Counted from the first letter of the stretch, positions 51,012-60,500 are shown. The stretch: DNA of 64,000 nt from CAYNHQ01 sp964397255 (GCA_964397255.1 CAYNHQ010000001.1:186001-250000); one strand, 5' to 3'. A program made the numbers and translations. The notes: generated by a model not told the origin, from the letters alone.

Positions 51012-52118
51012 ATGGCTACGATACAATTTGGAGTTTTCTTAGTGATTTTGATGACGATGACTTCGCCTTCCTACGCGAAGAGCATCCATGTCTTCATGGA
51101 TTTGGATGGGAATGGAAAGGCTGATCGATGCCCGAACCCTGCGCATCGTGCACATACTCCTTCGGACGACTTTGTGACATGCGGGGGCTCATATGATGTG
51201 GATGGCGATGGTGTGGAGGAAAAGATCTATTGCACGCCCCAAGCAGCAGTTTGGAATATGGCGAAGTCAGATACGGTAGAGGTCCATGCCGGAACGTATC
51301 ATGCTGCTGGGGCCTATGCGGACGCTGATGCACTAGACCACAGCATGGGAGGGGGTTCCGGCTGCGATAAACAAAATTGTTGGTTTGCCACCGTAGTTGC
51401 CTATGGCTATGGCCCCCACCTCGACGGAACAGGATATGGGACATCAGACGCTCCCGGAATTTTACGAGGCGCGAGGATGAATAATTCCTCCGATACCTGG
51501 GATAGTAATGGGAATAAAATTCCCGATGCCGATGAAGGGGTGACCAGCTATCCGGCAATTTTTTCGGGGGATCTCAATAATAATGGAACATTCGATCCGA
51601 CAACGGGCGATGATTCCTCAGTCGATGGCGACGCCTTTTATGCGATTCAAGTCGGCTGCAATAACGAAACCTACGATTTCTGTTCGTCGCAACATACGGA
51701 TGGTGTGCATGTGGACACGAGCGGCGATGGCACTTTTGAAACCATTCCCAAAAGTGGCCAGAAGGCCGTCGATTATTTTCATATCGAAGATCCCGAATTC
51801 ACCAAGTACAACGGTGAAAATGGATCGATTTCGGGCGGCGTGCGCGCACGGGAAGGAACAATATCTCTCGAAGGGATTGGAAACACCGACGGGTTAGTTG
51901 TGAATCACGTGTACATTCATGGAAACGATTATTCGCTCTCGGCCTCGGCGGAAAATGATTGGGCCTATTTCTCAGATTCTCATAACGGCGGTTGCTCGCT
52001 CTTTACAGAAATAAAGAACAGTTTCATCGAACAGAATAACGAAAAGGTCATGGATGACGATTGCGGTGTAGGTAATGCTTGCGGCTGCCCGAAAAATTTT
52101 CACGGAAATCGAGTGTAG
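51012..52118 (+). CDS. N-terminal part of a large secreted protein interrupted by TAG
   Basis: From ATG 51012 (preceded by AAGGCAG) the product starts with a signal peptide (MATIQFGVFLVILMTMTSPSYA), then calcium-loop-like segments DLDGNGKADRC and DVDGDGVEEK, then repeats suggesting a right-handed parallel beta-helix (pectin-lyase-like fold). Several Asp/Asn/Gly loops and paired Cys are present. It stops at TAG 52116-52118, but the same frame stays open for 43 more codons and joins the next coding segment, so this is the front of one longer gene. Function unknown; probably a surface or extracellular protein. Confidence 0.65.
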   Translation: MATIQFGVFLVILMTMTSPSYAKSIHVFMDLDGNGKADRCPNPAHRAHTPSDDFVTCGGSYDVDGDGVEEKIYCTPQAAVWNMAKSDTVEVHAGTYHAAGAYADADALDHSMGGGSGCDKQNCWFATVVAYGYGPHLDGTGYGTSDAPGILRGARMNNSSDTWDSNGNKIPDADEGVTSYPAIFSGDLNNNGTFDPTTGDDSSVDGDAFYAIQVGCNNETYDFCSSQHTDGVHVDTSGDGTFETIPKSGQKAVDYFHIEDPEFTKYNGENGSISGGVRAREGTISLEGIGNTDGLVVNHVYIHGNDYSLSASAENDWAYFSDSHNGGCSLFTEIKNSFIEQNNEKVMDDDCGVGNACGCPKNFHGNRV

Positions 52119-53090
52119 GTCAACGTCACTTCTGCGCGTGCTAGAGAATTCACTGCATTTGCCTACTTAAAATCGATTGATGTTTTTGCGGATGGAACAA
52201 AGCCCAAGGCGCATCGGATTTGGAATAATGAATTTATTTATCGTGCGATGGATGGCGGAGGTTCATTCGTCGATTTGCAGGCATTTGGAAATTCTTTAGG
52301 AAAAGGGAAAGGCGAACTTTGGGTGTATGGAAATCTCTTCCGGAATGATTTATCGGCACCTTCAACTCTCCCCAGATTTTGGAACAACTTCTGCGGGACC
52401 GGCACGGGGGACTATCATGTTTACTTTTTCAACAACACCTTCGATCTTTCGTTTACAGGCGATGGAATCTACCAAGTGTGCAATGACTCGGGTGCGCTGA
52501 TCGTGGAGCAGAACAACGCGTATTGGAATGGTTCGACGAGCGCGAATCCACATGCGTCAATCGCTACGGAAACAATACGCGAGCATGAATATTGTAGCGC
52601 CTCATCGGCCGACTGTACGGTTCCCTCCAAGACGGGACGAAAGGATTGGTGGGATTACTCCACGCCTTCTTCCGATGATGGAACCAAGGTATATGCAGCT
52701 AAAGAAGGCGGCCCCCTCGACGGTGCTGGCAATTGCGATCCGGACGGGGACGGAACCAATGGGGTCGACTACAACGGAGATGGTTCAAACGATTTGCAGT
52801 GGTGCGACGCCGCGGGAAAATTAGTGGATTGTTCGTCCGCGGGAAAGATTGACGTCGGCGCACTCCAGAGTAGCGACACAGCCGACGGAGATTGCGAAAA
52901 GCTGTTGGAGAACAACCCTGGAGGGGTGAGTGTCGCCGACTCCGGCTGTTTCGGCTGCCGGGCTACGCACGTAACCCTGATGGCCTTCGTACTATTTTTT
53001 CTAACCGGCCTTCGAATTATTTCTTACGCTTCAGCATCACGACGGTCGGATTCCGCTCACTTATTGCTTGGCGAATTGGAGACCGTTTAA
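52119..53090 (+). pseudogene. C-terminal part of the TAG-interrupted secreted protein
   Basis: Continues in frame from the TAG at 52116-52118 (VNVTSAREFTAFAYLKSIDVF), with a first ATG only at 52248 and no signal peptide. Further beta-helix-like repeats and CDPDGDGTNGVDYNGDG calcium-type loops follow. The end, DSGCFGCRATHVTLMAFVLFFLTGLRI then SRR, is a Cys/hydrophobic/basic tail like that of the S8 peptidase at 43829. Alone it could not be exported or anchored normally. If the TAG is read through, the full protein is about 690 aa. The 3' end overlaps the convergent gene by 30 bp. Confidence 0.6.
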
Positions 53091-54461
53091 GAGCCGTCCG
53101 ATTTCCTCGGGGCTCTTATGCTCGTTGTGGGCGCTACAGGCTCGGTGATCGAGCTGTGCGATAAATTCATCGAATTCTTTCGGCGTGATACTCATCGATT
53201 TTGGATGGACGCGATAGGACATTAGATTTCGCTGAGAACTTTCCGGCATGTGCTTGGCCCATGAATCGGGGATCAGCATTAAATTGGTGCCCAAACGGAT
53301 ATTCCTGGCGTGAATCGTAAAATTCGGATTCCAGACGCCTTTTTCCTTCAAACGTTTCTCCGCTTCTCCAATGGCAAAGGTTTGAAACGCTTCATCGGTG
53401 AAGTTCGCCCCATTGATAGACTCATAAGAATAGCCCGCCCAAGGAACTTCGAGCCTGACACTGGGAAGCCAAATTTGCCGTTCGGACGAACTTCCATCAT
53501 CAACCATTTCAAGCCTTTCGAGATCCGCTTTGGCCTGCTTGAGGCGTTCGGCAACACTTCTGCTGCGTTCACCGTTGGAATCAACTCGCATAACCCCGTT
53601 CGTAAAATCATATAAATTGCGCCAATGAAACGCGATTTCCGACGGATCTTTTTCCCAAAAGAAATGGACATTTGCATCCGGTGCAAGGGCGTCCAGATCG
53701 CTGGCCAACTGCCTTTCCCAACTTCCGTATTCGGTCAGAAAAGTTCTTGTTTTCGGGTCATCTAAAAGATCGGAAACCGCCGATACGATTTGGTCGATAT
53801 ATTGACCGTAGGGAACAATACGGGCGACATCTTCTTTTTTGAGTGCGATCGAATCAAGCGTTTCGCGCATAGCCTCGATGCGATCATCAAATTCGTGCGC
53901 TGCTTGTCGTGTCCCATCGGTCACCGATAAAACAGGGCGAAAATAAATGATGATCGAATCTTCTCCTCCAACCACCTGGATCGCGGCTTCGACTCGATCC
54001 GCCGTTCCATATCCGGCGGCGACGACCGCATTTCGAATGATTGTGTCAAGCGCGGGGAGGCAGCTTGCGTCGAATGTCGTGGATGCCTTGAGAACATACC
54101 CGGATTCATTATCGTAACGAAAACGCAGATCGTTAAGTGCGTGGATATTGAGAGCTATGGCGTACCATCGATCGTGGTATTCGGTCGCGGCGGAAGGATT
54201 CTCAAATTTACGGGCATACGTCGCCTTTAATTTTCCTGTTTCGGTCTCGAGTGGAACGAGCTTCGGAAGAAATTCCTTTTTCAGATGAGCGAGATATCTC
54301 GCGTTCAACTCGGAAAGAGGCGGAGCTTTCTCCCGAATTTGTTTGACAATGTCTTCGATGATGATGTCAGTCGTCGGAGGTCGTTTAGGTCTCGCCTCCG
54401 CATGTGTGGAAAGAATAAAAACAAATATAAAAAAAGGAATAAGAAATGGGTTTATTTTCAT
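53061..54461 (-). CDS. Secreted protein of unknown function
   Basis: From ATG 54461 the protein begins MKINPFLIPFFIFVFILSTHAEA, a signal peptide; the in-frame ATG at 54494 adds 11 residues that weaken it. The mature part (about 445 aa) is mostly helical with conserved-looking stretches YHDRWYAIALNIHALNDLRFRYDN and GGEDSIIIYFRPVLSV. It ends with SPEEIGRLLNGLQFAKQ. I recognise no domain. It is followed after a gap by yraN on the same strand but looks independent. Confidence 0.7.
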   Translation of the reverse strand: MKINPFLIPFFIFVFILSTHAEARPKRPPTTDIIIEDIVKQIREKAPPLSELNARYLAHLKKEFLPKLVPLETETGKLKATYARKFENPSAATEYHDRWYAIALNIHALNDLRFRYDNESGYVLKASTTFDASCLPALDTIIRNAVVAAGYGTADRVEAAIQVVGGEDSIIIYFRPVLSVTDGTRQAAHEFDDRIEAMRETLDSIALKKEDVARIVPYGQYIDQIVSAVSDLLDDPKTRTFLTEYGSWERQLASDLDALAPDANVHFFWEKDPSEIAFHWRNLYDFTNGVMRVDSNGERSRSVAERLKQAKADLERLEMVDDGSSSERQIWLPSVRLEVPWAGYSYESINGANFTDEAFQTFAIGEAEKRLKEKGVWNPNFTIHARNIRLGTNLMLIPDSWAKHMPESSQRNLMSYRVHPKSMSITPKEFDEFIAQLDHRACSAHNEHKSPEEIGRLLNGLQFAKQ

Positions 54462-54530
54462 AGGCAGGGCTTTTAGCGCAACGCGTTGGCACATGTCTAC
54501 AGTTTTTTTAATCAGTGTAAGTAACTGGTA

Positions 54531-54905
54531 TCAATAGCCAATCACGTCAGATTCTTGAAGAACGTCTTCGTAGTGGTCGATGGTGAAGCGGCCCTTTTGA
54601 TGGGTGATGGCGATCAAATCAAATCGAACGGGCGGAGGGGAACGAAATTGCGTGAGATAGGTTTTCCCTAAAAGAAGAAGCTTTTCCTGTTTTCGCTTAT
54701 CGAAGTGATCTTCAGCCGCAAACCCACTCATGGCATTTAACGTCTTCACTTCCACAATGACGTACGTCTCTCCGTCCAGAGCGACGAGATCAATTTCGCC
54801 GTTGGAAAAGCGGAGATTTCGTTCGAGTATTTGATAGCCCTTTTTCAAGAGAAATTTGGCCGCCACATCTTCTCCTGAATTTCCGAGTGCCTTTGAGGGA
54901 ATCAT
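54531..54905 (-). CDS. yraN: UPF0102 protein YraN (endonuclease-like fold)
   Basis: 124 aa. GNSGEDVAAKFLLKKGYQILERNLR and GEIDLVALDGETYVIVEVKTL carry the E...GEIDLV...EVK pattern of the restriction-endonuclease-like YraN family, predicted to act on Holliday junctions or other DNA structures. Its ATG overlaps the rnhB stop by 4 bp; rnhB-yraN is a widely conserved pair. Last gene of the lipB-hisS-aspS-rnhB-yraN run. Confidence 0.93.
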   Translation of the reverse strand: MIPSKALGNSGEDVAAKFLLKKGYQILERNLRFSNGEIDLVALDGETYVIVEVKTLNAMSGFAAEDHFDKRKQEKLLLLGKTYLTQFRSPPPVRFDLIAITHQKGRFTIDHYEDVLQESDVIGY

Positions 54906-55528
54906 GGCGAGAGGTGAACAAATGTTTTTCGGTGAATGGGCGAAAGCCCCTCTTTTCGAAGAGCATCGTAATGGGGGGAAGTCCCATACCCCTTGTTTTC
55001 ATCAAAACGATAATCGGGAAATTGTTTTGCAAGATCGACCATCATCCTATCCCGCGTCACCTTTGCGATAATGGATGCCGCGCCGATGGATAATACACGG
55101 TCATCTCCTTTAACGATGCAAAGTTGTGATACGGCAAGTGGAGCGCGCTGCGTACCATCCACCAGACAGAGATCGGGCGCAGGCGAAAGTTTCCCAACGG
55201 CCACGAGCATCGCTTGGAATGTCGCCTGTAAAATATTGATCCGATCGATTTCATCCGCTTCCACGATTCCAATTCCCACCGACAGAGCCGTATCGCAAAT
55301 CTCGGGATAAAGTCCTTCTCTCTTTTCGGGGGTTAATTTCTTTGAATCGCGGACACGGCCGATAAGCTTTTTGGACTTGTCCGAAAGAATCACCGCGGCG
55401 GCGACAACCGGACCGGCCAAGGCCCCACGCCCCACTTCATCGATTCCTGCGATATATCGAAATCCATCTTTTATTAAACGTCGTTCGAGTGAAAAAGGTT
55501 CGTCATCCGTGGCAAAGAGGCGGCTCAT
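54902..55528 (-). CDS. rnhB: Ribonuclease HII
   Basis: Removes RNA from RNA:DNA hybrids and initiates ribonucleotide excision. 208 aa. IAGIDEVGRGALAGPVVAAAV is the family start with two catalytic acids; DSKKLTPEKRE, DGTQRAPL and SIIAKVTRDRMM hold the rest of the DEDD-type site. ATGA overlaps on both sides, with aspS upstream and yraN downstream. Confidence 0.96.
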   Translation of the reverse strand: MSRLFATDDEPFSLERRLIKDGFRYIAGIDEVGRGALAGPVVAAAVILSDKSKKLIGRVRDSKKLTPEKREGLYPEICDTALSVGIGIVEADEIDRINILQATFQAMLVAVGKLSPAPDLCLVDGTQRAPLAVSQLCIVKGDDRVLSIGAASIIAKVTRDRMMVDLAKQFPDYRFDENKGYGTSPHYDALRKEGLSPIHRKTFVHLSP

Positions 55529-57309
55529 GATTCCGTTTTTGTGATTTTGATCGACAGCTCACGAAGTTGTTTGGCATCGGCGTCGTTGGGGGCGTTTGTC
55601 ATCAAGTCCATCGCACTTTGCGTTTTGGGAAAGGCGATGACATCTCGAATCGCGTCTGTTTTTGAAAGAAGCATCGCGATTCTGTCGACGCCCAGAGCAA
55701 TTCCCCCATGAGGTGGCGCGCCGTACTCAAAGGCTTCGAGCAAAAATCCAAATTTTTTTTCTGCTTCCTTCGCTGAAATTCCAAGTCTCTCAAAGGCGAG
55801 GCGCTGAAGCTCTGAGCGATGAATACGAATCGACCCTCCGCCGATCTCGAAGCCGTTGAGAACCAAGTCATAAGCCTGCGCCCGAACTTTATCGAGATGT
55901 TTCCCCTCTTTAAGAAGCGAGATGTCTTCAAAATGGGGATGTGTGAACGGATGATGTCGAGCGACATAGCGTTTTTCCTCTTCGTCATATTCAAAGAGGG
56001 GGAAATCCACGATCCACGTAAAAGCATAATCGGTCGACGGAGGAAGATTCATCTTTTCGGCGCAATGAAGACGCAGAGCGGAGAGAGCCGTGCGTGCAAT
56101 GCTTGCGCGGTCGGCAACGATCAATGCGAGATCGCCGCTTTTCATCTGAAGCGCCGACTGAATATTAGCCATTTCCGCATCGGTTAGATTTTTCCCGGCG
56201 GATGAAGTAACTTTCGACCCTTCTGGTTTCACCCAAACCAGTCCCTTTGCCCCGAATGATTTCGCCTTTTCCACCAATTGATCGATTTGGCTTCGGGAGA
56301 ACGAGCCCCCGCTCGGAAGAGAGAGGCCTCTGACCTCTCCGCCGGATGAAATCGTATCGGCGAAAACACGAAACGAAGTTCTCTTAAGCGCCGAAGAGAG
56401 ATCGCGCATTTCAATCGACCAACGCAGGTCTGGTTTGTCGCTTCCGAATCGTTCATCGGCTTCCTCAAAAGAAAGCCGTGGGAAGGGGGTTTTAAGTTCT
56501 CGTCCCAGAACTTCTTTAAAGATCGCGACAAAAAGCCCCTCCATCAGGCCAAAAATCTTTTCCTGCGTCGGAAAAGAAATTTCCAAATCGAGCTGTGTAA
56601 ATTCCGGCTGCCTGTCGGCGCGCAGGTCCTCATCGCGGAAGCATTTCACGAGTTGGTAGTAACGATCGAAGCCTGAAACCATTAATAGTTGCTTGAACAG
56701 TTGCGGCGATTGCGGAAGGGCAAAAAATTTCCCCGGATGGACGCGGCTTGGAACCAAGTAATCGCGCGCACCTTCCGGTGTGGAGCGTGTGAGAAAGGGA
56801 GTTTCAATATCGACAAAGTTTTGGTTGTCGAGATAGCGACGGATCGTTCGCGTAAGCGCAAATCGAGTCAGTATTTTCTTTTGAAGTTCCGGCCGCCGAA
56901 GATCCAGATAACGGTATTTAAGTCGAACCGTTTCGGAAACCTCGCTTTCGCCATCCAGAGAAAAGGGAGGGGCCTTGGCTTCGGAAAGAATTTCGATGTC
57001 GTTGGCGACAATTTCAATTTCGCCCGTCGGAAGTTGAGAATTAATCATCCCACTCGGCCGTTCCGTTACACGGCCGGCAATCGAAATGACAAACTCCACA
57101 CGGATCTGCTCGGCTCGTTTGTGAATTTCCTTTGCCTCTTCGGGGCGAAACACAACTTGCGTCAGGCCATATCGATCACGAAGATCGATGAAGATCACTC
57201 CTCCGTGGTCACGACGACGGTGGACCCATCCCTTGAGAACGGCGCTGGATCCCACATCGCTTTTTCGGAGCTGGCCGCAGGTGGCCGTTCGTTCGTCAGA
57301 TGCTTTCAT
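55525..57309 (-). CDS. aspS: Aspartyl-tRNA synthetase (bacterial type)
   Basis: Class II synthetase, 594 aa. An N-terminal OB anticodon-binding domain (GWVHRRRDHGGVIFIDLRDRYG) precedes the catalytic core with motif 2 (YYQLVKCFRDEDLRADRQPEFTQLDLE), a bacterial GAD insertion domain and motif 3 (GIALGVDRIAML). Whether it also charges tRNA-Asn cannot be told here. It overlaps hisS and rnhB by 4 bp each. Confidence 0.97.
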   Translation of the reverse strand: MKASDERTATCGQLRKSDVGSSAVLKGWVHRRRDHGGVIFIDLRDRYGLTQVVFRPEEAKEIHKRAEQIRVEFVISIAGRVTERPSGMINSQLPTGEIEIVANDIEILSEAKAPPFSLDGESEVSETVRLKYRYLDLRRPELQKKILTRFALTRTIRRYLDNQNFVDIETPFLTRSTPEGARDYLVPSRVHPGKFFALPQSPQLFKQLLMVSGFDRYYQLVKCFRDEDLRADRQPEFTQLDLEISFPTQEKIFGLMEGLFVAIFKEVLGRELKTPFPRLSFEEADERFGSDKPDLRWSIEMRDLSSALKRTSFRVFADTISSGGEVRGLSLPSGGSFSRSQIDQLVEKAKSFGAKGLVWVKPEGSKVTSSAGKNLTDAEMANIQSALQMKSGDLALIVADRASIARTALSALRLHCAEKMNLPPSTDYAFTWIVDFPLFEYDEEEKRYVARHHPFTHPHFEDISLLKEGKHLDKVRAQAYDLVLNGFEIGGGSIRIHRSELQRLAFERLGISAKEAEKKFGFLLEAFEYGAPPHGGIALGVDRIAMLLSKTDAIRDVIAFPKTQSAMDLMTNAPNDADAKQLRELSIKITKTES

Positions 57310-58577
57310 GGAAATCGGGTCAGAAGGTTATCGATCAGCATGGAGAAGGGAACTTCTTCTTGCGCCCGGGCCGGAAGGTTTTTAACCATGGCCTTTTTCT
57401 TTTGTAGTTCTTCGGTTCCAATAAGAATCGCGTACATGGTTTCATTTTTATCCGCCCGCCGCAGGGCGCTTTTAAGGCTCGAAGCATTCGGCTGAACGTC
57501 GACCACTGCTCCCTTGCCTTCTCGTGTCACTGCTTCCCGGAGGCGAGTCGCCAGTTTCAAGGCCTCGATTTCAGCCGAGGGATCCAGGGGAATAAATTCC
57601 GTTCGAGGAACCGTCTTGGTTTCCACCTTTCGGGCTGAAAGAAGCAGTCGTTCTAAACCCAGCGCAAATCCGATCGAAGGTGTAGCTTCTCCCCCCAGCT
57701 CTTCGGAAAGCTTGTCGTAGCGCCCTCCACCCACCACGGCATTTTGCGCTCCCAGGCCGCCTGCCGTGACTTCAAAGGCGGTTCGTCTGTAGTAATCCAA
57801 ACCCCGAACGATTCGTGGATTGACCTCAAAGGGGAGGTCGAGCGCCTTGAGCCCCGCGACCACCGCGTCATGGTGCGCCCGGCACGGGGAGCAAAGATGA
57901 TCGAAGAGAAGGGGCGCCGTGGAAGTTACTTTTTTGCAGGACTCGCTCTTGCAATCAAGGACGCGAAGAGGATTGGTGGTGATTCGTCGCCGGCAATTTT
58001 CACAAAGTTCCGACTCATGTTTCTTCAAAAATGCCGTCAGTTTTTCCATGTAGGCCGGCCGGCAAGTTTCGTCACCGATGGAATTGATCTCGAGTCGCAC
58101 ATCGGGGACATCAAAGGCCCGAAGGATCGCGAGGACGAGTGCCATCATTTCGACATCGATCAGAGGATGTTCGCTTCCCATCGCTTCGGCTCCCACCTGA
58201 TGGAATTGTCGGAGTCTTCCCTTCTGCGGGCGCTCATGGCGAAACATCGGCCCCAGGTACCAAACTTTTAACAACGGTTCGCCGTGCGAAAGATGATGTT
58301 CGATGTAGGCCCGTACGACCGAAGCCGTTCCTTCCGGGCGCAAAGAGAGGTTGGTTCCCCCCTTGTCCGTAAATGAAAACATCTCTTTTTCAACAATGTC
58401 GGAAGTGGTTCCCACAGAACGGGCGAAGAGATCCGTTTCTTCTAAAATCGGCGTTCGAATTTCGCTGTAGGCATAGCTGTTAAGAATCGTCCGGAGGCGC
58501 CCCTCCATTTCCTGCCACTTGCCGCTTTCCTGCGGCAAGAGATCATTCATTCCTTTGGGAGCTTGGATACCGGCCAC
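57306..58577 (-). CDS. hisS: Histidyl-tRNA synthetase
   Basis: Class II synthetase, 423 aa from a GTG at 58577 (AGIQAPKGMNDLLPQESGKW), which keeps the conserved IxAPKGxxDLLP start although it overlaps lipB by 31 bp. The ATG at 58550 would couple exactly to the lipB stop (ATGA) but would drop that block. Motif 1 EIRTPILEETDLFARSVG, motif 2 FRHERPQKGRLRQFHQVGAEAMG, His A-type GLDYYRRTAFEV and motif 3 SIGFALGLERLLL are present. Cys pairs at CENCRRR and CKSESCKK may bind zinc. The downstream overlap with aspS is 4 bp. Confidence 0.95.
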   Translation of the reverse strand: MAGIQAPKGMNDLLPQESGKWQEMEGRLRTILNSYAYSEIRTPILEETDLFARSVGTTSDIVEKEMFSFTDKGGTNLSLRPEGTASVVRAYIEHHLSHGEPLLKVWYLGPMFRHERPQKGRLRQFHQVGAEAMGSEHPLIDVEMMALVLAILRAFDVPDVRLEINSIGDETCRPAYMEKLTAFLKKHESELCENCRRRITTNPLRVLDCKSESCKKVTSTAPLLFDHLCSPCRAHHDAVVAGLKALDLPFEVNPRIVRGLDYYRRTAFEVTAGGLGAQNAVVGGGRYDKLSEELGGEATPSIGFALGLERLLLSARKVETKTVPRTEFIPLDPSAEIEALKLATRLREAVTREGKGAVVDVQPNASSLKSALRRADKNETMYAILIGTEELQKKKAMVKNLPARAQEEVPFSMLIDNLLTRFP

Positions 58578-59221
58578 ATCGGGACATTACCTGATTGGCC
58601 AGCGAAGAAAATTTCTTCAAATGTGGAAATGAACCGGGGAAACACTTCTTCCATTGAAGCAGAGACCCCTTCTTTTTCCATGGATGTCATTTGAACGCCG
58701 GGGATGCCGCAGGGGGTGATGACATCGAAGTGAGAGAGGTCGGGATGTACATTGAGGGCGAGGCCATGAATGGAAATATGTCTTCGAACATGAATGCCGA
58801 TCGATCCGATTTTCTTTCCATTCACCCAGGCTCCCGGTGCGTCACAGCGCCTTTCGGTGCTGATCCCATAGGAAGCGAGCAAACGAATCATGACTTCTTC
58901 GAGGTCGAAAACGAACTTCTTTACCCCTCCGAATTTTTGTATGTCGACAATGGGATAAACGACCAATTGTCCCGGCCCATGATACGTCACTTTCCCGCCG
59001 CGATTGGTTTCAATGACATCGAAACCTTTTGAACGTAAGAGGTCGCGGTTAAAAAGGAGGTTCATTCCTTTTTCCCCCCGCCCGAGTGAGATCGTTGGCG
59101 GATGTTCCACCAGAAAAAGTTGTTCACCCCCATTGCCTGAAAGAATTTCCGCGCGGGTCTCTTCCTGAAGTTTCCAAGCCGGCGCATAGGCCATACGGCC
59201 CAGGTATGTGGCGGGTAACAT
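58547..59221 (-). CDS. lipB: Octanoyl-[acyl-carrier-protein]:protein transferase
   Basis: First step of lipoate synthesis, moving octanoyl from ACP to lipoyl domains. I start at ATG 59221 (MLPATYLGRMAYAPAWKLQEE), 224 aa; an upstream in-frame ATG adds 14 residues that look random. Hallmarks: LFLVEHPPTISLGRGEK, RGGKVTYHGPGQLVVYPI, and the active-site Cys in VITPCGIPG with Lys in the KIGSIGIHVRR strand. First gene of the lipB-hisS-aspS-rnhB-yraN operon; divergent from a Y-family polymerase. Confidence 0.94.
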   Translation of the reverse strand: MLPATYLGRMAYAPAWKLQEETRAEILSGNGGEQLFLVEHPPTISLGRGEKGMNLLFNRDLLRSKGFDVIETNRGGKVTYHGPGQLVVYPIVDIQKFGGVKKFVFDLEEVMIRLLASYGISTERRCDAPGAWVNGKKIGSIGIHVRRHISIHGLALNVHPDLSHFDVITPCGIPGVQMTSMEKEGVSASMEEVFPRFISTFEEIFFAGQSGNVPMWPVSKLPKE

Positions 59222-59271
59222 CGCTTTCACCGCGCACCATAGCCACAATGCCGCTTTTGGCAAGTGGGTTT

Positions 59272-59288
59272 CGCGGGCTTTCCCCGCG
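59272..59288. repeat. Inverted repeat upstream of the Y-family polymerase
   Basis: CGCGGG-ctttc-CCCGCG is a perfect 6-bp inverted repeat 15 bases before the polymerase ATG at 59304, in the 82-bp divergent gap with lipB. It could be an operator of the kind used for damage-induced genes or a hairpin near the ribosome site. It does not match the E. coli LexA box. Confidence 0.35.
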
Positions 59289-59303
59289 TGCTATCACGTG
59301 GGC

Positions 59304-60500
59304 ATGCTCAACTGGCTTTTTGTAGATCTCAACTCCTATTTCGCTTCAGTCGAGCAGCAGCGCCGGCCCGAATTGCGGGGAAAGCCGGTGGGAGTGGTTC
59401 CCATGTTGGCCGACACCACCTGTTGCATTGCCGCGAGCTACGAGGCGAAGCGTTTCGGTGTGAAAACCGGAACCTTGGTGGGCGATGCGAAAAAACTTTG
59501 CCCCGGCATCCGCCTCATTGAAGCCGACCACACGGCATATGTGGAATACCATGAGAAAATTGTCGATGCGGTGGAATCCTGTCTGCCGGTGACATCGGTT
59601 TTGTCAATTGACGAAATGGCCTGCAGGCTAACCGGCAGAGACCGAAAAACGGAAAATGCCGTGACGCTGGCGCGGGAAGTAAAAAACAAAATTCTTCGTG
59701 TCGGAAAACAACTTACGAGTTCCGTGGGGCTTGCGCCGAATCGTTTTCTTTCAAAAGTCGCTTCCGACATGCAAAAACCCGACGGGCTTGTGGTGATTGA
59801 GCAGGAAGATCTTCCCGAAAAACTTCTTTCCCTTCAGCCGCACGATCTTCCTGGAATCGGCCCTCGAATGGAACAACGTCTTTTGCGCCGAGGAATCAAA
59901 ACCATGGAACAGTTGTACGCTCTTGATTCCGATCAGATGCGCCGGATTTGGGGAGGTGTGGGAGGAAATCGTTTTTATCGGTGGATGCGAGGAGAGGATT
60001 TTGAAATTGAAACCGGTAAGCATAAATCGATCGGTCACCAACATGTTCTTCCCCCGGCGTTACGTACACCAGCGGGGGGATATGCGATCGCGCAAAAGCT
60101 TTTGAGCAAGGCGGCGGTGAGGCTTCGGAAAATCGATCATTGGGCCACAGGGCTTTCGCTCTATGTTCGCTACACCGACCGGACGAGGTGGCGGGAGGAA
60201 ATTCAAATGCTGGAATGTCAGGATACGCTTTCGTTACTTGAAGCCCTGGCCAAGCTTTGGGAAAAAAGCCCGAAAGGGTTTCCGATGAAAATCGCCGTAA
60301 CCCTTTTTCATCTCATTCCGGAAACAGAGCGAACCTTTTCCTTTTTTGAAGACAAAAAACGGCTCAATCTTTCCAGAGCCATGGACGCCCTCAATTCAAA
60401 ATATGGCCGGAACACCGTTTACTTCGGTGGAATTCATAATGTTAGAACCTCCGCTCCCACACGCATCGCCTTTTCCAGCATCCCCGACCTGCACATTTAG
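59304..60500 (+). CDS. Y-family DNA polymerase (DinB/UmuC-like)
   Basis: Translesion polymerase, 398 aa from ATG 59304 (MLNWLFVDLNSYFASVEQQ); codons further upstream lie in the promoter gap. The palm acids are visible as Asp in FVDLNSYFASVEQQ and Asp-Glu in VLSIDEMACRLTG. A helix-hairpin-helix follows (LPGIGPRMEQRLLRRGI), then the little-finger domain. The C-terminal region has TFSFFEDKKRLNLSRAMDALNSKYG, where UmuC-type enzymes carry a QLxLF clamp-binding motif; here it is degenerate. Cytosolic, probably damage-induced. Confidence 0.88.
   Translation: MLNWLFVDLNSYFASVEQQRRPELRGKPVGVVPMLADTTCCIAASYEAKRFGVKTGTLVGDAKKLCPGIRLIEADHTAYVEYHEKIVDAVESCLPVTSVLSIDEMACRLTGRDRKTENAVTLAREVKNKILRVGKQLTSSVGLAPNRFLSKVASDMQKPDGLVVIEQEDLPEKLLSLQPHDLPGIGPRMEQRLLRRGIKTMEQLYALDSDQMRRIWGGVGGNRFYRWMRGEDFEIETGKHKSIGHQHVLPPALRTPAGGYAIAQKLLSKAAVRLRKIDHWATGLSLYVRYTDRTRWREEIQMLECQDTLSLLEALAKLWEKSPKGFPMKIAVTLFHLIPETERTFSFFEDKKRLNLSRAMDALNSKYGRNTVYFGGIHNVRTSAPTRIAFSSIPDLHI

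Noticed and set aside
52116..52118. Genome-wide recoding of TAG as a sense codon
   Set aside because: metG, the OPT gene, the 24594 lipoprotein, rpe and the RSH-like gene all end with TAG at sensible positions, so TAG works as a stop.
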